Of a DNA stretch of 12,858 nt, positions 6,590 to 12,858 are shown in pieces (within the stretch, counting starts at the first letter, position 1; each line of letters opens with the position of its first letter). Where the stretch lies: contig DAIDBC010000043.1 in NCBI GenBank assembly GCA_027310265.1, positions 1 to 12,858 on the forward strand, in the 5' to 3' direction. Under the pieces are notes generated by a model. It searched no databases, was not told the DNA's origin, and saw nothing but the letters and a program-made list of their open reading frames with translations. Made by a program: the position numbers and the translations under genes. The stretch comes from Candidatus Colwelliibacteriota bacterium (GTDB lineage: Bacteria > Patescibacteriota > Minisyncoccia > UBA6257 > Colwellbacteraceae).

Positions 6590-7627
6590 ATGGGGCTTAC
6601 GCTTGTAATCGCCCTAATCTTCTTGCTTACCCTTGTAATCGGGCATGAATTCGGGCACTTCGTGGCGGCCAAACTCTTAGGCGCAACGGTGGAGGAATTT
6701 GGCGTCGGTTTTCCGCCTAAAATAGTATCGAAAAAAATTGGCGAGACCGAGTACAGCCTGAACGCCATACCTTTTGGTGGTTTTGTAAGGATTCACGGCG
6801 AAAACGAGTTGCAAGACGGTTCCGCGGTTCTCGACGCTTCTAAGCGCAGTTTTAGAGATCTGTCTGCTACCCGCAAAATCGTTATTGTCGCCGCCGGCGT
6901 ATTAATGAATTTGCTTCTGGCTTGGGCAGCCTTTACCGCCGTTTTTATGATCGGTATGCCGCAACAAGCGGTAATAAGCCAGGTGGTTGCAGGAAGCCCT
7001 GCGGCTATTTCCGGCATAAATCCTGGTGACCAGGTCCTCAACTTCAATACACCGGAGGCCTTCACCTCTTTTATAGCCGCTAATGCCGGACATGAAATTT
7101 CATTCAAAATTCTGCATAACGGTGAAACGAAAACAATTACTACTACTCCTCGCGTTAATCCTCCGGCTGGCGAAGGGCGCTTGGGTGTCGCCGTAATCGA
7201 GGGCGGTGTGGCCAGGGAGAGTTTTGCAAAAGCAGTTGTCGACGGCGGCAAACTTACCTTCGAGGCGACAAAATCAATTTTTGTTGCTCTAACCGGTCTC
7301 ATTAAAGGAATATTTGAGGGACAGTGGGGTAGATTGTCCGAGGTGACCGGGCCGATTGGGATATTCAATATCATCGGCCAGGCCAGCAAACTTGGTTTAG
7401 TGTATCTCTTGGAACTCTTGGGTTTGATTTCGGTGAACCTGGCAGTGGTGAACAGCTTTCCGTTTCCAGCGCTCGACGGCGGCCGGGTTTTGATGATTGC
7501 CGTTCAGAAACTGTATAGGCGCGCTTTGAGTCCTCATGTTGAAAACCTGGTTAACGCTATAGGACTGGTTTTTTTGCTATTTTTAATGCTCCTTATTACC
7601 ATTAGGGATATCAGCCGCATTTTCTAA
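6590..7627 (+). CDS. rseP: RseP-type site-2 zinc metalloprotease
   Basis: This 345 aa membrane protease cuts substrates within the membrane; family members process anti-sigma factors and signal-peptide remnants. The first transmembrane helix carries the zinc motif HEFGH (H19, E20, H23). The second metal-binding block is NSFPFPALDGGRV, with LDG at 295-297. One PDZ domain lies between (roughly residues 125-195, including GSPAAISGINPGDQVL), where E. coli RseP has two, so this is the shorter Gram-positive/CPR-like form. Other hydrophobic segments fall near 96-121, 272-290 and 325-338. GGFVRIHGE (63-71) is the conserved loop after helix one. It follows frr with zero spacing and overlaps proS by one base (TAATG). 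No rseA-like anti-sigma gene is in the window, so the substrate is unknown. Confidence 0.95.
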   Translation: MGLTLVIALIFLLTLVIGHEFGHFVAAKLLGATVEEFGVGFPPKIVSKKIGETEYSLNAIPFGGFVRIHGENELQDGSAVLDASKRSFRDLSATRKIVIVAAGVLMNLLLAWAAFTAVFMIGMPQQAVISQVVAGSPAAISGINPGDQVLNFNTPEAFTSFIAANAGHEISFKILHNGETKTITTTPRVNPPAGEGRLGVAVIEGGVARESFAKAVVDGGKLTFEATKSIFVALTGLIKGIFEGQWGRLSEVTGPIGIFNIIGQASKLGLVYLLELLGLISVNLAVVNSFPFPALDGGRVLMIAVQKLYRRALSPHVENLVNAIGLVFLLFLMLLITIRDISRIF

Positions 7628-8850
7628 TGAAACAGAGCGAATTATTCACCAAAACTCTCCGCGAAGCGCCCAAAGACGAAGAAGCGATAAATGCCAAACT
7701 GCTCATCCGCAGCGGGTTTATTTTCAAGGAAATGGCGGGGGTTTATTCCTTCCTGCCGCTCGGTTTACGCGTTTTGAACAAAATTGAAAATATTATCCGC
7801 GAGGAAATGAATAAAATCGGCGGCACAGAAATGCGCACCTCCGTTCTTCAGAACAAAAACGTTTGGGAAAAATCCAACCGCTGGAACGATGCCGTCGTGG
7901 ACGCCTGGTTTAAAACGAAGCTGAAAACTGGAGCGGATATCGGTTTGTCGTTTACTAACGAAGAGGCATACTCCAATATTTTAAAGCAGTACGTAAGTTC
8001 GTATAAAGATCTGCCAATCTACCCGTATGATTTCAAAAATATTTTCCGTAACGAGGCGAGAAGCAAGTCCGGTATTTTACGCGGCAGGGAATTTTATTGG
8101 AAAGCCCTCTATTCCTTTTCCAGAGACGAGGCAGAACATGAAAAGTTTTACGAAAAGGCGAAGGCCGCCTATCGCAATATTTTTAAAAGGGCGGGCATAG
8201 GCCATCTGACTTACATGACCTTCGCTTCCGGGGGAAGTTTTTCCAAGTTTTCGCACGAATTTCAGACGATAACGCCAGCTGGCGAAGACACTATTTATCT
8301 GGACGAAAGTTCAAAGATCGCGGTTAACAAAGAGGTTTATACCGACGAGGTTATCGCCGAGCTCAAGCTCAAGAAGAATGACATGATTGAAAAAAGGGCA
8401 ATCGAGGTCGGGAATGTTTTCTCGCTCGGGACTAAATTTTCCGCACCTTTTGATTTGCGGTATAGAAACGAAAAAGGCGAAGAAAAAGATGTGATTATGG
8501 GCAGTTACGGCATAGGCGTGAGCCGCCTGATGGGCACCATTGTCGAGGTTTACCACGATGAGCGCGGTATAGTCTGGCCGGAATCCGTCGCGCCCTACCG
8601 TTTCCACTTGATTGAACTCAAAAGTGGCATGGGCAAGGATTTATACCGCCGTTTACGCGCAAAAAGTAACGAGGTACTCTACGACGACCGGGAGATTTCT
8701 GCTGGCGAGAAGTTTGCCGACGCGGATCTTATCGGCATTCCTTACCGATTGGTTGTGAGCGAGAAAACCGGTGGTAAGATAGAGGTCAAAAAGAGAAACG
8801 CCAAAGGTTCCAAACTGGTCAGCTATGCCACTATTTCGAAGCTTTTATAA
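7627..8850 (+). CDS. proS: Prolyl-tRNA synthetase, short form without editing insert
   Basis: This 407 aa class II synthetase charges tRNA-Pro in the cytosol. Motif 1 spans roughly residues 38-69 (MAGVYSFLPLGLRVLNKI). Motif 2 is the FRNEAR...RGREFYWKALYSF block (140-164), and motif 3 is GSYGIGVSRLMG (292-303). The C-terminal 80 residues (from FHLIELK) form a small anticodon-binding domain. Standard bacterial ProRS is about 570 aa because an INS editing domain of about 180 aa sits between motifs 2 and 3. Here that stretch is short (about 165-290) and lacks it, as in mitochondrial and alphaproteobacterial forms. The usual MKDxYSF in motif 2 reads WKALYSF, and TDEE/THEE reads TNEE. The gene sits after rseP, a widely conserved pairing, and its end overlaps mreB copy 2 by 26 bases. 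Confidence 0.94.
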   Translation: MKQSELFTKTLREAPKDEEAINAKLLIRSGFIFKEMAGVYSFLPLGLRVLNKIENIIREEMNKIGGTEMRTSVLQNKNVWEKSNRWNDAVVDAWFKTKLKTGADIGLSFTNEEAYSNILKQYVSSYKDLPIYPYDFKNIFRNEARSKSGILRGREFYWKALYSFSRDEAEHEKFYEKAKAAYRNIFKRAGIGHLTYMTFASGGSFSKFSHEFQTITPAGEDTIYLDESSKIAVNKEVYTDEVIAELKLKKNDMIEKRAIEVGNVFSLGTKFSAPFDLRYRNEKGEEKDVIMGSYGIGVSRLMGTIVEVYHDERGIVWPESVAPYRFHLIELKSGMGKDLYRRLRAKSNEVLYDDREISAGEKFADADLIGIPYRLVVSEKTGGKIEVKKRNAKGSKLVSYATISKLL

Positions 8851-9871
8851 AAACGTCGGGGTAGACCTCGGCACCGCCAACTTCTTGGTTTACCTGGAGG
8901 GCCAGGGAATCGTGGTAAACGAACCGACATTAATTGCTTTGAATAACCGTACCGGCCAAATCCTCACGGTCGGAAGCGACGCTAAAAAGATGCTCGACCG
9001 CGCGCCGGCGCACATCAGTCTTATCAAACCATTGATTAACGGAGTTATTTCCGACTTCGAGATGACTGAGGCGATTATGAAATTCTTTTTGCGAAAAGTC
9101 GGGGGTGAGGGCTTATTCTCGCGCTATTATCTTGCGGCGATGAGCGTACCCACCAACCTCACCGAGGTGGAACGCAAGTCGGTTGAGGACGCAGCGGTTT
9201 CGGCCGGTATCTCCAAGGCACTTTTAGTCGAGGAACCGATCGCTTCGGCGGTCGGAGCGCGGTTGCCAATCGACGAACCGTCGGCAAATATGATTGTGGA
9301 CATCGGCGGCGGCACGACCGAAGTCTCGGTCATCTCAGTGGGTGGAACAGTGGTCTCCAAAAGTCTGAAGATTGCCGGTCAAAAACTTAGTGAGGATATA
9401 ATCCGCTATATCCGCGACGAATTTAAACTCTCAATCGGTGAGCCAACTGCCGAAGAGCTGAAAATAGCGATAGGGTCGGCAATTCCCCAGGACGAGAAGT
9501 CAGAAATGGCGGTGAGGGGTCGCGATATGTCGACCGGCTTGCCGAAAGAAATAATTATCAAAGGCGGGAACGTGCGGGCAGCGATGCAGAAGTCTCTTAA
9601 GTCGATTGTCGAGGCGATACGCGAGATCATTGAAGAGGCCCCACCGGAGCTGGTAGGCGACATTCTAAAACGCGGCATTTATCTTTCTGGGGGTGGCAGT
9701 TTATTGTCCGGTCTTGACCGTTACATCGAACGCGAGGTTACGGTAAAAACGAGTGTGGTTGACGATCCTCTTACCTGCGTTGTGCGCGGTCTTGGAATTA
9801 TTGTGGAGGATTTGCCTAAATACGAAGCAATTCTTTCTAACCAGCCGAGGCCAAAGATTATAAACATATGA
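8825..9871 (+). CDS. mreB: Rod shape-determining actin MreB, copy 2 (canonical)
   Basis: This 348 aa MreB has all expected nucleotide-site residues: phosphate-1 DLGTAN (from D14), catalytic E137 in EEPIASAVGA, phosphate-2 DIGGGTTE with D159, and LSGGGSLLSG. GRDMSTGLPKEI is the usual MreB block. The first residues (MPLFRSFYKN) could form the short hydrophobic or amphipathic membrane-binding tip known in MreB. It lies immediately upstream of mreC, mreD and a PBP2 gene, the classic elongasome order, so it is probably the main MreB. The start ATG is 26 bases inside the end of proS. The stop and the mreC start overlap as ATGA, a typical coupling junction. Ser follows where many MreB have Ala (IASAVGA). 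This copy differs clearly from the one at 4226 in sequence and in its phosphate-2 Asp. Confidence 0.95.
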   Translation: MPLFRSFYKNVGVDLGTANFLVYLEGQGIVVNEPTLIALNNRTGQILTVGSDAKKMLDRAPAHISLIKPLINGVISDFEMTEAIMKFFLRKVGGEGLFSRYYLAAMSVPTNLTEVERKSVEDAAVSAGISKALLVEEPIASAVGARLPIDEPSANMIVDIGGGTTEVSVISVGGTVVSKSLKIAGQKLSEDIIRYIRDEFKLSIGEPTAEELKIAIGSAIPQDEKSEMAVRGRDMSTGLPKEIIIKGGNVRAAMQKSLKSIVEAIREIIEEAPPELVGDILKRGIYLSGGGSLLSGLDRYIEREVTVKTSVVDDPLTCVVRGLGIIVEDLPKYEAILSNQPRPKIINI

Positions 9872-10539
9872 AGCGTATTCTGGCTTTTACTGTGATAGGT
9901 ATCGTTTTGGTTTTCTTGTTTGCCAGAGTCAACTTACTATCGCAGGGAAAGCTGCTTGGCGGATCGGCGTTAAGCCGTCTTAGCGATTCAGTTCCCGTTT
10001 CCACTTCTGACCTGCTGCGTGAACTAGATAACTTAAAACAGGAAAATGCTTCGTTAAGAACGCAGGTTTTCGATCAAAAGTTATCCGAGCCGAGCACGGT
10101 GGAGGTCTACTCCAGCTATCCTTTAAACAGTAAAAAAGATATTGCGATTGCGGCTGGTTCGGTTGAGGGCGTGCGTGATGGCGCAGTGGTAACTTGGGGT
10201 GAAAAAGTTTTGGTCGGCAGGGTTATCTCGGTTTCCGAGCACACAAGCGTCGTCGCGACAATTTTTGACCCGTCTTGGGAAATGGCAGTACGAATAGGGG
10301 AAAAACAGGTTGACGCCCTTTTTAAGGGGGGTAATGCCCCTAGGGCCACGCTTATTCCGCGTGAAGGGGATGTAAAGGTTGGTGATTTGGTTGTGACGGC
10401 GAGCAAAGATTTTCCGTACGGCTTGGAAGTGGGAACGGTAAAGGATTTAACCGATATGGCCGGCACGCCTTTCCGCGAAGCGAGCTTAGAGGCCGGGGTG
10501 CAGCTAAGCGATTTAAGGCATGTCACGGTTCATAACTAG
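9868..10539 (+). CDS. mreC: Rod shape-determining protein MreC
   Basis: This 223 aa protein has a short basic N-terminus and one transmembrane helix (about residues 4-21, ILAFTVIGIVLVFLFARV). A heptad-like segment follows (about 46-70, TSDLLRELDNLKQENASLR) that fits the MreC coiled coil, then the periplasmic/extracellular beta domain. Motifs of that domain include AAGSVEGVRDGAVVTWGEK, LVGRVISVSEHTS and GDLVVTASKDFPYGLEVG. MreC links cytoplasmic MreB to MreD, RodA and PBP2, and it activates PBP2 by contacting its pedestal domain. The protein is shorter than the roughly 280-370 aa of well-studied MreC, mainly at the C-terminus, but the core is complete. It overlaps mreB by four bases and mreD by 20. 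Confidence 0.93.
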   Translation: MKRILAFTVIGIVLVFLFARVNLLSQGKLLGGSALSRLSDSVPVSTSDLLRELDNLKQENASLRTQVFDQKLSEPSTVEVYSSYPLNSKKDIAIAAGSVEGVRDGAVVTWGEKVLVGRVISVSEHTSVVATIFDPSWEMAVRIGEKQVDALFKGGNAPRATLIPREGDVKVGDLVVTASKDFPYGLEVGTVKDLTDMAGTPFREASLEAGVQLSDLRHVTVHN

Positions 10540-10966
10540 TCTGGTTGCGGTAACGTTCGCTGGCCTGCTTCAGGGCGCGCCATGGTTCTCGATCGCCGGT
10601 GTGAAGCCCGATCTGGTCCTGGTTCTTACATTTATCTTTTTCCTGATTATCGAACGAGATTGGATCGAACGGCTGGCGTTGGTCCTCGTAGCCGAACTTG
10701 CTATCCAATTCACCGCCTTGCCGGACATATACGGGTTTGTATTTATATTCATAACCGTGGCCTGCGGCTTTGTAATGGACCGCGTCCGTCTGCAGCCGCG
10801 GCTCATGCTCATTTTTGCAATTTTGGTTTCGACTATCGTGCTTAACGCCACAGGCCCATTACAACCGCTGGTTACGGCCGAGGAAATTTTCTATAACCTG
10901 GTACTTGCCGCAGCGCTTTACCTTATAATCGAGTTGATCTATGGCAAAAAAGTATTTGCGCGATAG
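10520..10966 (+). CDS. mreD: Rod shape-determining membrane protein MreD
   Basis: This 148 aa protein is almost wholly hydrophobic, with about five or six membrane segments. The family motif near the second helix is visible (GVKPDLVLVLTFIFFLI; MreD usually has KPDLxLLxV). It also has the short charged loop ERDWIERL and a C-terminal segment ending ELIYGKKVFAR. MreD is an inner-membrane part of the elongasome and balances MreC action on PBP2. Sequence conservation in MreD is low, so the call rests on hydrophobicity, length, the KPD motif and the position between mreC and the PBP2 gene. The ATG lies 20 bases inside mreC, and the end overlaps mrdA by 26 bases, with the PBP2 Met-Ala-Lys-Lys start inside the mreD frame. 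Confidence 0.88.
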   Translation: MSRFITSLVAVTFAGLLQGAPWFSIAGVKPDLVLVLTFIFFLIIERDWIERLALVLVAELAIQFTALPDIYGFVFIFITVACGFVMDRVRLQPRLMLIFAILVSTIVLNATGPLQPLVTAEEIFYNLVLAAALYLIIELIYGKKVFAR

Positions 10967-12788
10967 GGATATTGGTTTTGATGAAACCGTGGCCGACAGC
11001 GCTTTTCCAGAGTTGGAACACAAGGAACAGCCGCTCGCTACTCGCGTTTTTTGGGTTATCCTCGCCATTACCATTTTCGTTGCCATTACGGCTGCGATAA
11101 GACTTATTACCCTAGGTATAGTGGAATACGGCCGCTACTCCGAACTGGCAGCAGTAAATGCCAATGAGGAAACTCCAGTCATCGCCCGTCGCGGCGTTAT
11201 TACCGATCGTTTCGGGAAGCCGTTCGTGGAGAACAATCAAGCCTTCAGCGTCTTCTTGAACGTCGGGGTGATGATTAAAAATAACGAGGAGGCCAAGGTT
11301 TTGGATGCAGCAGAAAACATTTTGAAAATCAATCGTGACGAGCTTACATCAAAAATATCTGCGGTGAACCTGGAAGAAGCGACCGACATCATTCTTGCGC
11401 ACAACATAACCCGCGATCAGGACATTGCGGTTGAAAGCTTAAATCTTTCCTCGCTGCATATCGAATACGATTACGCCCGTGCCTATACCGGCGGCCCGGC
11501 ATTCTCTCACTTGGTTGGGTTCGTAGGTCAGAGCGATAAGGACAATCTCGTTAAGGGCCGGACCGGCCTGGAAGCCTACTATGACAGCGAGCTTAGGGGT
11601 GAAGACGGGACAAAAATGGTGCCGCGTAATGCCAGGGGGGTTGTGCAAGGTAGCGAACGGATTAAACCGCCTGTCCCGGGCAAGGATATTTCAACCACCA
11701 TTGATTCCGATTTCCAGAAATATTTCTACACCCGTATGCTTTCTGGCTTGCAAAATCTAGGTCGAACTAGCGGCGTGGGCCTGGCGATCGACCCCAACTC
11801 CGGGGCGGTGCTAACCCTTCTGAGCTTTCCTGTTTTCGACCCCGCGAACATTACTGCCTCAATAGGGAATAGCAATAACCCTTTGTTTGATCGGGCAGTA
11901 AGTGGTTCTTACAACCCCGGTTCGACTATTAAACCTCTAGTCGGGGTCGCGGCGCTAAAAGAGGGTGTGGTTTTGCCGGATCGCAAAATTTTTTCTCCAG
12001 GTTTTTTGACGGTTCCCAATCGTTATGACCCTTCGTCACCCAGCCGATATCTTGACTGGAGGTATCAAGGCTACGTGGATTTAGGGTCAGCTATAGCCCA
12101 GTCCTCAAACGTTTACTTCTACCTGATGGGTGGGGGTTCGCCGCCGTCGAGTTCACCGCTTTTAAACGATCCTTTAGACTACGGGATAGGCGGTTTGGGC
12201 GTAAGTCGTCTCTACAACTGGTGGCAGAATTTCGGTCTGGGTAAAGCAACTGGGATAGATATGCCCGGTGAAGCCTCGGGATTTCTGCCCACACCGGAGT
12301 GGAAGGAACAACGCTCCGGGACTCCGTGGCTCTTGGGCGACACATATAACGTTTCAATCGGACAAGGCGACTTATCCGTGACCCCGTTGCAACTCCTTGA
12401 TTACATCTCTGCGATCGCTAACGGCGGTAAAATCTACCGTCCGCAAATAAATTCGGCAATCGCCCCGGCCGTATCGGAAGATCTCTCTTATCTGCTGCCG
12501 CAGATTAAAGAGGTCCAAAAGGGGATGCGTGAAGCGGTGACCTCCAAACTCGGCACGGCCTACAGCCTAAATGATTTGCCTTTTGCGGTTTGTGCCAAGA
12601 CCGGCAGCGCCCAGGTACAGAACAACGCCAAAGAAAATGCCCTCTTCGTAGGTTATGCGCCGTGCGATGATCCTCAAATCGCAATTTTGGTCCTGATCGA
12701 AAACTCGAAACAAGGCAGCTTAAACGCAGTGCCAATAGCGAAGGACGTACTCTCGTGGTACTATGAAAATAGATTGAAGAAGCAATAG
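10941..12788 (+). CDS. mrdA: Penicillin-binding protein 2 (class B transpeptidase)
   Basis: This 615 aa class B PBP crosslinks peptidoglycan during cell elongation. A cytoplasmic tail of about 33 residues precedes a single membrane helix (about 35-60). The pedestal/dimerisation domain starts at PVIARRGVITDRFGKP (79-94), the usual 'RGxIxDRxG' motif. The transpeptidase domain has the three active-site motifs: S328-T-I-K331 with the nucleophile Ser (in SGSYNPGSTIKP), S388-S-N390, and K553-T-G555 (AKTGSAQ). No N-terminal glycosyltransferase domain is present, so it should act with a SEDS glycosyltransferase (RodA) encoded elsewhere; rodA is not the next gene. It ends the mreB-mreC-mreD-mrdA run. 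Translation begins inside mreD, and a weak GAG seven bases upstream may help initiation. The stop is TAG, followed by six bases before the next start. FtsI is the alternative, but the context favours PBP2. Confidence 0.93.
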   Translation: MAKKYLRDRDIGFDETVADSAFPELEHKEQPLATRVFWVILAITIFVAITAAIRLITLGIVEYGRYSELAAVNANEETPVIARRGVITDRFGKPFVENNQAFSVFLNVGVMIKNNEEAKVLDAAENILKINRDELTSKISAVNLEEATDIILAHNITRDQDIAVESLNLSSLHIEYDYARAYTGGPAFSHLVGFVGQSDKDNLVKGRTGLEAYYDSELRGEDGTKMVPRNARGVVQGSERIKPPVPGKDISTTIDSDFQKYFYTRMLSGLQNLGRTSGVGLAIDPNSGAVLTLLSFPVFDPANITASIGNSNNPLFDRAVSGSYNPGSTIKPLVGVAALKEGVVLPDRKIFSPGFLTVPNRYDPSSPSRYLDWRYQGYVDLGSAIAQSSNVYFYLMGGGSPPSSSPLLNDPLDYGIGGLGVSRLYNWWQNFGLGKATGIDMPGEASGFLPTPEWKEQRSGTPWLLGDTYNVSIGQGDLSVTPLQLLDYISAIANGGKIYRPQINSAIAPAVSEDLSYLLPQIKEVQKGMREAVTSKLGTAYSLNDLPFAVCAKTGSAQVQNNAKENALFVGYAPCDDPQIAILVLIENSKQGSLNAVPIAKDVLSWYYENRLKKQ

Positions 12789-12794
12789 AGCGGG

Positions 12795-12858
12795 ATGGAA
12801 CAGTCGGAATTAAGGCAGGATATAGTGTCCGGCGACTGGATTTTGATCGCTCCCGGGA
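12795..12858 (+). CDS. galT: Galactose-1-phosphate uridylyltransferase-like protein, N-terminal fragment
   Basis: Only 21 codons are visible before the window ends. The start MEQSELRQDIVSGDWILIAP matches the opening of the GalT/HIT-superfamily uridylyltransferases, which typically begin with 'ELRxDPxTGxWVIIAPxR'. Such enzymes swap UMP between UDP-glucose and a hexose-1-phosphate in the cytosol. The active-site HxHxQ motif lies far downstream and cannot be checked here. An ADP-glucose or other nucleotidyl member of the same family remains possible. The ATG follows the mrdA stop by six bases, with AGAGCGGG upstream serving at best as a weak ribosome-binding site, so it is probably the next gene of the same operon. 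Confidence 0.72.
   Translation, partial: MEQSELRQDIVSGDWILIAPG

Noticed and set aside
6793..7389. 198-codon open frame antisense to rseP
   Set aside because: It is a reverse-frame shadow of the PDZ-containing part of rseP, with no motifs or start signal of its own.
9869..9871. Possible TGA-to-Gly recoding as in some CPR lineages
   Set aside because: TGA ends mreB copy 2 at the expected place with an ATGA overlap into mreC, and no conserved gene here needs an internal TGA. The standard code fits.
10116..10526. 136-codon open frame antisense to mreC
   Set aside because: It is a low-complexity Ser/Thr-rich shadow of the MreC core domain.
1..12858. Mobile elements, CRISPR arrays, tRNA/rRNA genes, riboswitches
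   Set aside because: Nearly every base belongs to a recognised coding frame. The few gaps (at most 20 bases) leave no space, and I saw no repeats or transposase motifs.

Overview
The window looks like chromosomal sequence from a streamlined bacterium, most likely a member of the Candidate Phyla Radiation (Patescibacteria, Parcubacteria-like). This placement is an inference from several features. Gene packing is extreme: all non-coding DNA in 12.9 kb totals about 44 bases. ProRS is short and has no editing insert, MurA carries Cys-to-Asp at the active site, and a membrane-anchored PEGA protein is present. The frr-rseP-proS block lacks the lipid and isoprenoid genes that usually sit inside it. 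GC content is intermediate. TAG, TAA and TGA all act as stops, so the standard bacterial code applies.

Layout. Positions 1-147 hold the last 48 codons of secY (+). It runs tail to tail, with one base between stops, into a minus-strand operon read from right to left: a PEGA-domain protein (2907-1588), an adenylate-kinase-like NMP kinase (1578-919) and methionine aminopeptidase (910-149). At 2908-2927 a 20-base divergent promoter carries overlapping, near-symmetric -10 boxes for both directions. Both promoters appear to start transcription at or within about two bases of the start codon, so both lead transcripts are probably leaderless.

From there a plus-strand array runs to the window end with almost no spacing and many overlaps: murA, mreB (copy 1, with a substituted phosphate-2 Asp), holB (delta'), frr, rseP, proS, mreB (copy 2, canonical), mreC, mreD, mrdA (PBP2), and the first 21 codons of a galT-like gene cut by the window edge.

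How the genes work together. MurA makes the first committed peptidoglycan precursor. MreB, MreC, MreD and PBP2 form the elongasome that guides lateral wall synthesis, and RseP is a membrane site-2 protease. Embedded among them are information-processing genes (clamp-loader delta', ribosome recycling factor, prolyl-tRNA synthetase), so wall growth, replication and translation functions probably share one long transcript. The minus operon joins an envelope-anchored protein of unknown role to a nucleotide kinase and N-terminal Met removal. adk and map normally follow secY on the same strand; here they are inverted.

I found no mobile element, CRISPR array, tRNA or rRNA, and no wholly unknown multi-gene system. 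The most noteworthy points are the symmetric leaderless divergent promoter, the two unequal MreB paralogues, the collapsed frr-rseP-proS block, the inverted adk-map pair and the unusual AMP-site residues in the NMP kinase.
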